This document shows, piece by piece, positions 32,700-44,264 of a DNA stretch of 64,000 nt (positions are counted from its first letter, which is position 1; every line of letters begins with the position of its first letter). The notes under the pieces were generated by a model. The model worked only from the letters and a program-made list of their open reading frames with translations, was not told the DNA's origin and did not search any database. The stretch is from Amborella trichopoda (Eukaryota > Streptophyta > Magnoliopsida > Amborellales > Amborellaceae). The stretch lies in the NCBI RefSeq assembly GCF_000471905.2, contig NW_006494931.1:5956083-6020082 (forward strand). Reading direction: 5' to 3'. The position numbers and the translations under genes were made by a program.

Positions 32700-35110
32700 T
32701 GGGTACTTTTCTATTCTCTTTCCTCTTTGCTCTCTCTATCTCTCTTCTCTCTCTTCTTCTCTCTTCTTTCTCTATCTTCCCTCCTTTCTCACTCTTTCAT
32801 AATTGTAGGCTTGCCTCCTCTTTCTCTCTTTCTCTCTCTTTCTTCCTCATCCCTCTTTCCTCTTTCTTTCTCTCTCTCCTCTCCTCTCTCTCTCTCTCTC
32901 CCTCGCTATTTGATAGAGCTAGTGGCTAAGCCGTCAGATCCCTCTCTTTCTCCTACTCTCTCAATCTCTCTCCTCTCCTTCTTTCTTCCTCTTACCTTTC
33001 CTCCTCAGTTATTTTCCCTCTTTTCTCTCTCCTTTTCCCTCTCTCCACTCTCTTTCTCTCTCTTCCTCTCCCCTCTCTTTTTCTATCTACCTCTCGGTTT
33101 GACCAAGCCGATGGCTTAGCCGCCGGCTCCCTCTCTTTCTCCTCCTCTCTTTCTCTCTCCTCTCCTTTCTTTCTTCCTCTTCCCCCTCACTTCTTTTCCT
33201 TTTCTCTCTCCTTTTCCCTCTCTCCTCTCTTTCTCTCTCTTCCTCTCCCCTGTCTTTCTCTCTCTCCCTCTTGATTTGATCGAGCCGACAGCTAAGCCGC
33301 CAACTCCCTCTCTTTCTCCTCCTCTCTCTTTCTCTCTCCTCTCCCTCTCGATTTGATCGAGCCGACAGCTAAGTCGCCAACTCCCTCTCTTTCTCCTCCT
33401 CTCTCTTTCTCTCTCCTCTCCTTTCTTCCTCTTCCCCCTCACTTCTTTTTCCTCTTCTCTCTCTCATTTCCCTTCTGTTATCTTTCTTCCTCTCCCCTCT
33501 CTTTCTCTCTCTCCCTCTCGATTTGACCGAGCTAACAGCTAAACCGTCAGCTCCCTCTCTTTATCCTCCTCTCTTTCTCTCTCCAATCCTTCTTTTTTTT
33601 CTCTTCCCCCTCACTTCTTTTCCCTCTTTTATCTCTCTCTCCTTTCCTTTCTCTCTCTCTTTCCCTTCTTTCTCATCTCTCTCTCTCCCCCTCTTGGTTT
33701 GATTGAACCAGCGACTAACCCTCTCTTTTCCCTCCTCTCTCTTTCCCTTTTCTCTCTCTTCGCTTCTTTTATTTCACTCTCTCTCTTCGCTTCTTTTATT
33801 TCACTCTCTCTCTCCGCTTCTTTTATTTCACTCTCTCTCTTCGCTTCTTTTATTTCACTCTCTCTCTTCATGATCAACTAGGCCGACGACATCTCCTCTT
33901 CCTCTCTCTCTTTCTTGGTTCGACCAAGCAGGTGGCTAAGCCGTCGGCTCCCACTTTTTCTCCTCTCTTGCTTGTTGTCTCTCTCTTTCTCTCTCCCTCT
34001 TGGTCTGATCAAGCCAGTGGTTAAGCCATCGGATCCCTCTCTTTCCCTCCTCTCCCTTTCACTCTCTCTCCCCCTCTAGGTATGACCGAGCCGATAGTTA
34101 AGCCATCGGTGCCCTCCCTTTCTCCCCTCTCTCTCTTTCTCTCTCCCTTCCGACTCGACTGAGCTGACGGCTTCACCATCGCTTCCCTCCATTTTTCTTT
34201 CTCTCTCCCTCTTTCTTTTTTTTCTTGCCCTCTTTCTTTCCCTTCTCTCTCCCTCTCTCTGTTCTTCTCTATCTTATTCTCTCTTTCTTTCTCTTTCTTT
34301 CTCTCTCTCCTGCTCGATTTCTCTCTCTCTCACTCTCTCTCGCACTCTTTCTTTTTCTTTCTCTCTTTCTCTCTCCTTCTCTCTCTCACTTTCTTTCTCT
34401 TTCTTACTCTCGTTCTTTCTCTCACTCTCTCAATCTCTCTTTCTCTCTCTTTATCTCCCTTTCTCACTCTCTTTATCTCCCTCTCTCTTATTTTCTCTTT
34501 TTCCCTCTCACCTACTCTCGCTTGATCTCTCTCTCCCTCCTCTCTCGCTTCCTCTCTCTTACTCTTTCTCTCTCTCCTTCTCTTTTACTTCTTATCTCTC
34601 TCTTACTCTCTTACTCTCTCTTTATTATTCTCACCATTTCTCTCGATCTTTCTCTCCTCTCTCTATATCACTTTCCCCCTTTTTCTTATCCTCGCCCTTT
34701 CTCTCTCACTCTCTGTCTTACATTTTTTTCTCTCTTGCTTTCTCAATCTCTCTCTTTTTATCTCTCTCTATCTCTCTCCTCCTTTGACTCTCTCACTCTC
34801 TCTTACTTTCGATGTCTCTCTCTCTTTCTTAGTATATCTCTCTTTCCTACTCTCTTCCTATCTCTCTCTGTCTCTCTCTTTCTCTTTCACTTCTGCATTG
34901 AAGGAGGCTCTGTTGAGGTTTGTCTGGATCGGGTACGTCCCACAGTTCAGTTCTCTAGGCATCCTTCAAAGTGTCGCCCCTCTCTCTTCCTCCCTCTCTC
35001 TCTTTTTATCTCTCTCTTACTCTTTCTATCTCTCTTAGTCTTTCTCTCTTGATCTCTCTTGATCTATCTCTTTTCCTCTCTTTCTCGCTCTCCTTTTCCC
35101 TTCTCTGTCT
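32700..35110 (+). repeat. Polypyrimidine tract with GC-rich near-palindromes
   Basis: About 2.4 kb of CTCTCTTTC-type sequence. From 32905 to 34180 it is interrupted about every 60-190 bp by a 35-40 nt phrase such as GATTTGATCGAGCCGACAGC then TAAGCCGCC (about 32911, 33095, 33270, 33348, 33520, 33695, 33918, 34005, 34080 and 34150). The consensus approaches an inverted repeat GAGCCGACGGC / GCCGTCGGCTC around TAA. From 33770 a 29-bp unit (CTTCGCTTCTTTTATTTCAC) is repeated four times. Long open frames here (for example 34225-35052) are due to the composition. Confidence 0.85.
34893..34977 (+). other. Non-pyrimidine island shared with 46030-46140
   Basis: GCATTGAAGGAGGCTCTGTT then GAGGTTTGTCTGGATCGGGT interrupts the CT tract. 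It matches the reverse complement of about 46052-46140 over roughly 85 bp with scattered differences. Both can be read as a similar peptide: EGGSVEVCLDRVRPTVQF here and KGGSAGVCLDQVLPIVQF on the minus strand at 46130. Confidence 0.55.
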
Positions 35111-35617
35111 CCTCATTCCCCCTTTATCATGTCATTTCTCCTCCCTCCGATCCTTATACCATCATCGCCATGAAGTTCTTCGTTAAGATGGTACCATGAG
35201 GTTGCCAAAATTGATAAAGGACTCACCCCTTTTTACCTTCACCCATTCATACACTCACCTAATGACAAGTCAGGGTCTTCTGGCTTGCTTGTCTGAACAT
35301 CTTACGTATTTGTGTGCCTGCAGAAACGTAGAGAACGAGTCAAGGGAGTTGACGTCGAACCAGCCTAAAGCTTGAGGGGCTCTCTTCGTGATCTAAGAGG
35401 GAGCCCATGCATAACGCCCGAACGCGTCACGGACCCAACGTGAGGTATGTTCCGGTTTACACCACATAATCCTCTCTCACTAAGTCGGTACCCTACCTGC
35501 ACACATGCACCACGCGCGTCGCGATCTCGAGAGAGTGATCTTGAGCCGAACCCTAAACTAGGTCCCCATGCGATCGTGCAACCCGACTTGAACGAGATCG
35601 AGGCACCCAACCATCTT

Positions 35618-35637
35618 TGGCGACTCCACTGGGGACA
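35618..35637 (+). promoter_or_regulatory. Primer-binding site of Tat copy 2 (tRNA-Arg type)
   Basis: TGGCGACTCCACTGGGGACA starts 4 nt after the LTR end (35613). TGGCGACTCC is complementary to a tRNA 3' end GGAGTCGCCA, the arginine-type primer used by Ogre/Tat elements. It is the clearest primer-binding site in the window. Confidence 0.8.
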
Positions 35638-37048
35638 CACTACCCCATTATCAGCCCTTCTTGCTTTACTCGTTTTCTTTCATTCCACATATGCACACAT
35701 ATGACTTTATATTCCCTGCACTCATGAGCCCGTCTCTCAAGGATCAGGTTTCGTGAATGTCATTCCATGTTTTCCTCCTGAGCGTCGATTCAACGTCGCG
35801 CTCCCAGGTTCTTACCTTGTCCTACTGCTAGGGGCAACCGAAAAGCTGCCTCCCTCTCCTTTGTAACTGGAAGTACATCTGTTAGTGCATCTGCAAGTCA
35901 CCATACGGCCACCCCCTACTCTCCTTCATCGAGCCACCACGACAGGAGGGTCGACACTACGAGGAGGAGGCTCCAAATCCACCACCTTTAAAGCTCGCGG
36001 TCCATCCACTAGAGTTACACTCCGAGGTAACCTCAGGCTGCCTCGGACCACCACCGGGGATTCAATCCTCTAGGCCCAAGTCCCCTACACCTCATACCTG
36101 CACACCACTCGGTTTGGGGAAAACCCATTGTTGCACCTTTACGAGCACATGGATGACTACCTCCTCATCGCTCCTCCATGCACATACCTGTGCACTCTGT
36201 GGAAAGTGGTCACAAGGCCACTCCTCCACACACACCTCCTCGTGAAGCTGGACTTCTTAAAATCAGACCTTCAGCTCGAGCCCGGGTTGACCCCCAAGTC
36301 ACCCGGAAACCTTATTCGAGGCGTACACATGCACCAGACCATCGGACTACCCCGAGCTTAAGATGCAAAGGCCACTGGTGCGTGCCTTCTCCCCTGTTCG
36401 CCTGCTTGCCTTGACGAAACCCCTGACCACTTGGTACACCAAGGTCTTCCCTCTGAGTACCCTCCTTCAATCCCCTCAGCAACCCCACGACCATTGGCCC
36501 TTGAAAGCGAGCTTGGGATAGAGCTCCGATGGCAAAAAAAGGCTCCATCTCCCCCATCCCTCTTGGTCAAATCAAGGCCACCCAAGGAGGTCATGGAATC
36601 GGCCATTTCAGGTCCATATTCCCTACCCCGATTAATGGAGATCACCCTCGCTGCCCTAACAAGAGCCAATCTTCTGAGGTCTCATTCCCAGTTCCAGTTC
36701 TGGGAGAAAGTGTATTGGAATCTAAAGGTCAAGCACAAGAAAGGTGCATCGCTCGTCCGTAAGGAGAGACCCGAGATATGAGGAGTGCCCGAACCCGTTA
36801 ACGTTCTTAAGCGAAACCCCTTCTACCCGTTGCAAATCATAACGGAGTCCAAGACGAGCGGAGAAGAACAGTGCATGATAATTCAGGTCATTGGAGATGA
36901 CCCTATTCATCAGAATCCATGGTCCCAAGACCGTCGTGAACCTATGCTGACTCGGTTTATCACTGGGGCCCAAGCTCAGTCGCAGCATCTATAACCCCTT
37001 ATAACTGGCCACCTTGATCCAGTCAACCGGTGACATAAAACTCTTGCT
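35638..37048 (+). other. Leader of Tat copy 2 before gag
   Basis: No known domain. Several short frames of 60-116 codons overlap (for example 36431-36781), none supported by a family. Long leaders, sometimes with an extra ORF upstream of gag, are known in Ogre elements, so a decayed upstream ORF is possible but not shown. Confidence 0.4.
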
Positions 37049-38560
37049 ATGCCTAGTACCTCCTTCCCCGAAGAGAGGGTTGAGGTCATGGTCATCAATC
37101 AAACTAATGACGAGCCTCAAGACCGCATAGCCCAGCTCGAGGAAGTCATTAACCGGATGGTGGAGAGGCTAAATCAGGTGGAAAATGCCAGACGTCTAGC
37201 AAATTCAACTCACCTTGGTGGTAATTCACCGTAGCCGCCCCATTTCGTAGATGATCCTCCAAGATCACCCCCTCTGCCAACCTATGACTATCCCCCAAAG
37301 CCGTCTCAAGCTCTTCCTCACCCAGTTACGTAGGCTGATATCGATGCCATGGTTGACCACAGCCTCCAAAATAAGCATATCCTCAGGGCACGAGAGACAG
37401 CCCTGTACCAAAAGCTTTATCCCGCGATCATTGACTTACTACCCTTCCCACCGAACTATCAAAAAGAAAGAATCCCAATCTTCAATGGTACGGGCTCCCC
37501 TCATTAGCATGTTGCACATTCTATGTCAACGTGCCAAGAAACAGCCTCTGACGGCAGGTTCCTTCTTTGCCAGTTCGTGGAAACCTTAGACGGGCCAGCA
37601 TTCAAGTGGTATGCCCGTCTCCCTCCAAACTCTGTTCATACATGGGAGGAGATAGAGCATCTTTTCTACAAGAACTTCTATGAGGTTGAGAGGGAAGTGC
37701 AAGTCATAGAACTAGTTACTATGACCAAAGAGCAAGATGAGCCCGTTGAACAGTTTATTACTAGGTGGAAGGATTTAGTGGCACACCAAAGCAACCCCAT
37801 ACCAGAAATTGATGCGGTACAAACCTATATCCATAATATGCAGCCTGAAACTTCGTTACATGTTGAATCCGCGAACCATACCACCATTACAGAACTGATT
37901 TCCAAGGTAATGTGAAATTGAAAGCTTGCATAAGCATCATGGGGGAACCCCGTCGCGAACCTCAGGTGGAGGAGCCAGTTAGTATGCTAACAATAATCGC
38001 GTTAACCCTCGGGGCAACCAACAAAGGATCGCAGTTAGTGCGGCAGTCACCATCTCCACGACCAAGCAGGCTGCCAACCAGACCCCTCTTCAGACCTTAG
38101 ACATGTCCAAGGGCTTGTTGTCTTCAAATACTCAAGAGAGCCTTCAACAAGGCCAGCAGTAGCCACAACCTTATAATAGAGTGCCACCGCCCCAAGGCCT
38201 CTATTGAAAGGACTACTGGAAAGAGAAGAAGAACAAGGTCTATAGCTTCGATAAAGAGTGGGTTCCAACGCTCCTCCGAATGTTGTTGGAACAAGGTATG
38301 ATTGTCCTTCCTGAAGCAAGAAAGCCAGATGAAGCCGGATTGGTGAATAACACAAGGTATTGTGCATATCACCGAATGCTAGGCCACCCAGTCCAAGATT
38401 GCTTCACTCTCAAAGGACCACATTGAGGCATTGATTCAAAAAGGGCAAATACAGTTCCGGGTACTAAGAAACTTTGGTGCCCATACCATCAGATAGTGGG
38501 TCACGATGTATCTCAGTGCTCTGGTTTCCAAGCCTTGATAAAAGGAAAAGTTGAAGAGGG
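37049..38560 (+). pseudogene. gag: gag of Tat copy 2
   Basis: Capsid polyprotein. The N-terminal coiled-coil helix is RIAQLEEVINRMVERLNQVE (about 37124-37185). After two frame changes the core (37523-37915) reads FLLCQFVETLDGPAFKWYAR, TWEEIEHLFYKNFYEVEREV and EQDEPVEQFITRWKDLV, a good match to the retrotransposon gag domain. Zinc-like motifs follow: YCAYHRMLGHPVQDCFTLK (about 38357-38413) and CPYHQIVGHDVSQCSGFQAL (about 38481-38540). The core is almost undamaged; the flanks have stops. Confidence 0.85.
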
Positions 38561-39498
38561 GGCAAATGGTTGTGGAGGTCTCAGTCCTGGGTGAGGATAC
38601 GCACGTCCAAGAGCCACATCTGATGGAACAACCTTCACAAGAAACTGCACCTCTTGAGTCCTCTGTCTCTGATGAGCCCTCTACTTCGTAGCCCCAGCAA
38701 ACTTACACGGGATGAAGTGGGATGAACACCATGAAGAGAGAGGTTATTCATTAGGCAAAAAAGGTGCTTGGACCTCGGGTGCCCTGTCAGTCTGTTCCCA
38801 CTAATAAGAAAAGGAAAAGTTAGTGAACCACACGGGTCACCTATCAAAGAAGAGGGATAACACAGCCTCATGTTGAACCAGAGTTCCTCCCACCTATCCC
38901 GCCTTTGCCGACTCTCCTAGACTTCCTCCCTGAAATGGTCACATCACTCAGTAGTGACCATGTTTCAGGCTTACATGCCGAAATCAACCTCGAGGGAATG
39001 ACTTTCCATGTCTCTGTGTCCACGTCTGATAAAGGCAAGTACTTAAAAAGCCTCTTTAAGTTCAATATAGGTGATGACCCCAAAAGCTACCTGGCTCGAT
39101 CCAACTTGAGTGATGACCCTAAAAGCTCTCGCCCTTCTTCTATCCCCGATTCTTCAAACCCTTCTTCTCTCATCTCGTCTCTCTCAGCAGTCACTGTTGA
39201 ATGCCCAGACTTTGAGGGCCTTAAAGAGGGGCATAAAAGCTATAACACCAGTCAACACAAACACAAGAAGATAAAGAGAATGATAGTGCAAACAGTCAAA
39301 TTCTTGACAGTTGCTGACGCATTGACCTTCAGGTCGAAAAAGAAGCCCCTCCTCACTCCTGAAGAGTTGATTGAGCAGTACCGACACCCGAGACCCAAAA
39401 GTCTTCATGGTCCCTTGAGCCTAACCCGCAGCAGCAATGGAGAGATACAAAAGGGCAAAGCTACTTTTCTCATGAAGCATGCCACATGTTGCAAGTAA
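38561..39498 (+). pseudogene. Polyprotein segment after gag of copy 2
   Basis: The open part at 38905-39498 (about 197 codons) continues upstream in the same frame (ITQPHVEPEFLPPIPPLPTL). Readable features: a Pro-rich start, then HVSGLHAEINLEGMTFHVSV, an internal repeat of D-D-P-K-S, and a basic stretch HKHKKIKRMIVQTVKFL. No domain recognised. By position it lies where the gag-protease linker should be. Confidence 0.5.
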
Positions 39499-40260
39499 CT
39501 GAGGGAATAATCAATGACAGCCAGATTGATCCATGCTCCAACCGCTCATGCAAAAACCAAAACTCTTCAAGTACCCTGGTCCGCCACTGATACCATACCC
39601 AAACACTCCAGCCAATCCACCACCCCTCGTCAAATACCAGGGACCACCATTAGTTCCCTATCCAAACCCATCCCCAACATTCCTCCTCAAACTTCACCAA
39701 CTCCAATTCCATCTCCACCTACCCTGGTTGTGTCAATAAACTAGACACCGTCCACTCCTTCCAGGCCATCTAATCAACCCACACCTACCTCGACTGCGCA
39801 GTCAAGCAAGCCTGCTCTGCCCATCCTGGCTGCACAATCTAGCCAACCCACACCTGCTCAAACTAACCTGGCTATGCAGTCAAACCAGCCTCCATCCACA
39901 AACAACCTCGTAAATCCGTCTCATAAAGACCAGTGGCGAACCCTAGAGTTCATGAACCGGATGATGACAAAGTCGAGTGTGATTTGGTTGGACACTTAAA
40001 GACTTCTGACTTGAGCTCTCACCGACCCATCCAGGCTTCTCTCCCATATTCTGTTCCCCCGTTCCTTGATACCAATCCCTCTCAAGTCACATGAGGAATC
40101 GAAGTAATTGTTATGCCTTGCACTATCGAGACCCCGGTCGAAGTGAGGATGACAATGGAGTCAATGACTTTTGGTCAAAAAATGGAAGCGTCGAGATCAG
40201 GACCTCTGATCCTCCAATGGCTGATGAAGTAGGGGTCGAAGAAGAAGCTCCTGAAATACT
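39499..40260 (+). pseudogene. Pro/Gln-rich linker of copy 2; protease not found
   Basis: Proline-rich repeats at 39533-39739 (PGPPLIPYPN, then QGPPLVPYPNPSP), then Ser/Gln/Thr-Pro repeats to 39920. From 39940 to 40260 the frames are broken. I do not find the D-G-G-S / N-x-L-P-L-R active site that copy 1 has at 16550, so protease is either deleted or mutated beyond recognition. Confidence 0.5.
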
Positions 40261-40261
40261 A

Positions 40262-41170
40262 GAAGATGGCGGACAGGCCACGACTAATGATCTAAAAGAG
40301 ATAAATTTGGACGATGACACCGACTCGAGGCCGACTTTCATTTCTGCCATTATGTCACTAGAAGAAAAGGAGTTTGCCACTTTCTTATGAGAAAATCGAG
40401 ATGTCTTCGCTTGGAACTATCATGAGATGCCCAGTTTTGACCCTCAGGTTGCAGTCCATTGACTCGGTGTTGATCCTTCCTTTAAACCCTTGAAGTAGAT
40501 ATCGAGAAAATTTCAACCTGACCTTGAAATACAGATTGACGTCGAGGTGAATAGGCTCAAAGGAGAAGGCTCCATCTGAGAAGTCAAATACCCAAGATGT
40601 TGGCCAATGTCGTGCCAGTCAAGAAGAAGAATGGGAAAATTAGGGTATGCATCGACTTTCGCTACTAAAACGTCGCGTGCCTGAAAGATGATTTTCGCTT
40701 CCCTTCACTAAGATGCTCATCAATTCCATAGCTCATTGTCAAGCCTTTTCCTTCATGAATGGGTATTCAGGATATAATCAGATAAGAATGGCACCTTAAG
40801 ATGAGGATGCTACTACATTCTTGACTCTGAAAGGGGCTTTTTGTTACACAATGATGCCCTTTGGACTAAAGAACACAAGTGCCACACACCAGCGAGCCAT
40901 AACTACTATCCTTGACTATATGTTGCACAAAGAAGTAGAATGTTACATTGATGACCTAGTGGTAAAATCGAGAGAAAGGGAGTCCCACATCTAAGACCTC
41001 GAAAAGGAAGTCCCACATCTGAGACCTCGAACGAGTGTTCAAGCATCTTTGTCTTCACCAGCTCAAAATGAATCCCCTCAAGTGTGCCTTCGGCATACGA
41101 TTGGGGAAATTTCTGAGGTTCATTGTCAGATATCAGGGCTGGAGATTAAGCCTGTTAAGATTAAAGCAAT
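40262..41170 (+). pseudogene. Reverse transcriptase of Tat copy 2
   Basis: EDGGQATTNDLKEINLDDDT, then RPTFISAIMSLEEKEFATFL, then ENRDVFAWNYHEMPSFDPQV lead into RT. Fingers: VKKKNGKIRVCIDF (about 40620); palm: AFSFMNGYSGYNQIRMAP, then a Y-T-M-M-P-F-G-L-K-N block, and catalytic YIDD intact at 40944-40955. A 28-bp tandem duplication (AGTCCCACATCT at 40981 and 41009) shifts the frame just after it. MNPLKCAFGIRLGKFLRFIV follows. Many stops. Confidence 0.9.
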
Positions 41171-42110
41171 TTAGGAGATGCTACCACTTGACGCGTCACT
41201 TGGTGCACTCTGGGCGCAACACAATGAGGAAGGGAGAGAAGCTGCTTTGTACTACCTCAATCGCAGGATGAAAGGGGCTGAGAAGAATTACCCCCCGATT
41301 GAGAAGATGTGCTTGGCCCTAATCTTGTAGTCCAAAAGCTCCGTCATTATTTGCTTGCCCACAAAATCCAGTTCATTTCACAAGCTGACCCGATTAAGTT
41401 CCTTATGACATGCCTTCTGATTGTCATGACGTTTGGAAAAATGGTCACTGCTATTAATGGAATTTGACATCACCTACGTGCCACAGAAAGTCATCAAAGG
41501 CCAAGCTCTAGCTGACTTTTTAGCTCCACACCCCTTGCCGTCAGATTCCCCCATGTCCAGTGACCTCCCTGATGAAGAGGTATTCTATGCGGAGGAACCA
41601 TATGATTGGAAGATGTATTTTGATGGAGCCTTCCAATCAAAACGAGGTGGTGCTAGTGTAGTGCTATTTACCCCTCAAGTTGGCATCATCTCCTTGTCCT
41701 TCTCTCTTACAAAGGTTAGCTTGCATAATGAGGAAGAATACCAAGCGCTCATAATAGGTATCAAAATCGTTGTCAACTTGAACTTGGAGCAATTAGCTAT
41801 CTTCGATGATTCCGAGTTGGTGATATGACAGCTCAAGGGAATGTACGATGTGAGAAAAGACAATCTTAAGCCATATCACGACACAGCTAAGACCTTGATG
41901 GCTCGACTTAATGACTTTTCTCTAGGGCATGTGCCTCGAAGATTGAACTCGCAGGCGGATGCCCTTGCTAAACTCGATGCGACCATGCAAAGTTCATCAA
42001 GTGAGCTTACACCTATAAGGGTGGCAAAATGGAGACATATTAGGCTGTTGGAAGAAGTTGATGCAAATGATGAAAGGGTCCTTTTTATAGAATCCCCACC
42101 TTATCCATTC
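41171..42110 (+). pseudogene. Dual RNase H of Tat copy 2
   Basis: The first RNase H is shortened (NYPPIEKMCLALIL and HYLLAHKIQFISQADPIKF, 41285-41400). The second, Tat-specific RNase H is well kept: DWKMYFDGAFQSKRGGASVV with the first Asp, NEEEYQALIIGIKIVVNL with the Glu, IFDDSELVI with the next Asp, then past one stop YDVRKDNLKPYHDTAKTLMA, and NSQADALAKLDAT with the last Asp. A single TGA at 41826-41828 separates the two halves. Confidence 0.85.
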
Positions 42111-42842
42111 AGGACACTTCTCGCCGCGAAAGAAGCCATCAAAGCAGAGAAAAGCATCAAGAAAGCCTCAGTCCCTCAGCTTGGTGAACAAAAAGTGGAA
42201 TTCTTTGACCCAATGTGTGCAAAAATCAAACAAATCAAAGATTGGAGGGAGCCTATAGTCAATTTTGTCAAGCATGGTCGACTTCTAAACGCTAGTATTG
42301 AGGGCAATAACATACGAAAATCAGTTTAAAAAACAAAGAAGACTTAGCATGAGAAACTTTTTGAGGTCTTATGGGCCTACTGCACCACCACGAGAAATGC
42401 TACAGCTTCCACCTCTTACTCCCTGGTATATGGAAGCAAAGATGTTCTACCTCTCGAAGTTCAGCTCCCTTCACTTCGCATTGCCATACATCATGGCATA
42501 ACCGAAGATGAGCAAGTTAAGCTTCGTTATCAAGAGCAGAACGTGCTTGACAAGAAGAGGTTCGAAGCCCAACAAAACTTAGAGGTCTATTGGGGTAGGA
42601 TGAGATGAGCATTCGGCAAAGCAGTGAAGATATGCTGGTTCACTCGTGGCGAATTGGTTTTGGCCGTGCGGAAACCCATCATCATGCATGGGAGGCATAA
42701 AGGCAAGTTTGAAACAAAATGGGAAGGGCCATTTGTGATTAAAACGGCCTTCCCTAATGGAGCTTATGTACTGACTCAACTTGACGGGGCAAGAAGCCAC
42801 GCTTCCTATCAACAGCCCGCTACCTGAAGAAATACTACCCTT
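42111..42842 (+). pseudogene. Integrase of copy 2 with zinc finger and core deleted
   Basis: WREPIVNFVKHGRLLNASIE (to about 42300) is the linker before integrase. Within about 10 bp the sequence jumps to KTKKT-stop-HEKLFEVL and LPLEVQLPSLRIAIHHGI, which in copy 3 lie about 650 bp further on. The HHCC zinc region and the whole D,D35E core are therefore deleted. The C-terminal part (EDEQVKLRYQEQNVLDKKRF; KWEGPFVIKTAFPNGAYVL) and the pol end RYLKKYYP with TAG near 42842 remain. It cannot integrate by itself. Confidence 0.85.
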
Positions 42843-43577
42843 AGCTTACGGTCTTGGAGGCACCACCCTAACTATGCCCTCAGGTCTTGGTGTACGACCC
42901 TAAAAATAAGCTACGTTCATAGCAGCATGACCTTAAGTTGGCTCCTCAAAAGACGAACATGACGAAAACCCAAAAGGGCATCATGAGTAAGAAAGTCAAA
43001 TGAAAAAGAAAGAAAAAATGATGGGGCATGGTAGCACCATTAGCTACCGTGGGTAAAAGATGTCAAAAGAAAATAAAATAGAATAAAAACCGGGCATGAT
43101 GAAATCTTAAAGGGGCATCGTGAGTAAAAATGAGAGAATGGCAAACATAGTGTAAGAACCATGGGCAACAGCGCCACAAAAAAAAGTCTCTCACGAGGTT
43201 TTGTGAAAACCTGAGATACTGCATACCATAAGGGACTTAACGAAAACCCGAAATGGCATTTAAGTCAAATGCATATGGAAGGTGGACATGTCCACAAAAG
43301 GGGCTCTCAAATAGCTTATCACTTTCAAAGAATTGCAACCAAATGTAAAGACTTGCACATCATGGAAGAAAGGAAAGAGGCAAGACTTGAAGCAAGGAGA
43401 AAAAGGCATTCTATTGCAAAATAAGGGTAACAAGCTGAAGGCTCACAATCTCAAAGCCTATTTCTAGGAAACAAACAAGCAAAGCCTAGAGCCTCACATT
43501 AAAAAGGAAAGAAAAGGAGGCAAACTGAGCTCAAGCACCGACAACAAAAGCAAAAGTACACGAAGATGATATGTCAA
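42843..43577 (+). other. Post-pol region of copy 2, proximal part
   Basis: The post-pol motif is present at 42882 (AGGTCTTGGTGTACGACCCT then AAAA) and in part at 42925. From 42960 to 43320 there are decayed tandem units with AAAAGGGCATCATGAGTAAG / AAAGGGGCATCGTGAGTAAA, resembling 48640-48800. No plus-strand gene. Confidence 0.55.
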
Positions 43578-44264
43578 TCATTCCTTGTGAGCATCAAGCT
43601 CAGTAAATACGTGCTGCCTAATTGCCAACCTATCCTTCAGCTCGACTACTCTGAGAAAGCCTACTTGCCTTACTAGCAAAGGTAAAGTGCTGGATTCTAA
43701 ATTAGCCAGTGGGAAGTCAACAATTTCCTCACAAACCTAGGACAGTAAAGCCTCTATCTCGGTACTATGACATCAGAGAACGAGCATGCCAGCCTCATTG
43801 TCTCGCAACAAAATTCCCCCAAGAGAAGCATACTCTTCTTCCTTCATTGAATGAGCTTAGAGAGTCGGGTGAAAGCCTTCCCGATATGCTAAATTGCTCT
43901 TCAACTTCTCCAGGAGGCCCTCGGCATAACAAAAAATGGAGGGTTGGTCAGAGTAGAATTCAAGTAAGGGACCAATGGATGGATTTCGTGTTGGAAAAAT
44001 TAGCCCCTCCAGGTTCAAGATCTCTCTCTTCAATTGAGACAATTCCTCCATGATGCCCTTGAGCTTATAAGCCTCCGGCACTCCAAAGGCTATCAGATTC
44101 GCTGCAGTCCTCTCCAAGAGCCTAGGAAGTTGCATCAACTCCTCAAGGGAAGATCTGCCAATGAGACGATGAACATCCTTCTAGAGCTCTTTCCCATACT
44201 CCATGAAGCCGATCTTGGCATTCAGATAGTCCAACCCCTCTATCTACACAGAAAAAGGGATCCT

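Larger units (their letters stand above)
31096..35613 (+). mobile_element. 5' LTR of Tat copy 2 (about 4.5 kb)
   Basis: The start is placed by alignment with TGTTTTAAGGTATTTTTCAA at 50070; here the first two bases read TT. U3 blocks match 50070-51420 throughout, for example GAAGCACTATTGAAATACAC-like and GAAGACCCGATATCGGATCG in both (31824-31845, 50773-50795). The CT-rich body (32700-35110) and the tail at 35280-35613 (GAGATCGAGGCACCCAACCA) follow. A primer-binding site starts 5 nt later. It pairs with the LTR at 50070-53485 as the two ends of one element. Confidence 0.8.

Noticed and set aside
34225-35052. 275-codon open frame, Ser/Leu/Phe-rich
   Set aside because: It lies in the CTCTCT tract; lack of stops follows from near absence of purines. 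No domain, no start context, and similar frames occur in every CT-rich LTR here.
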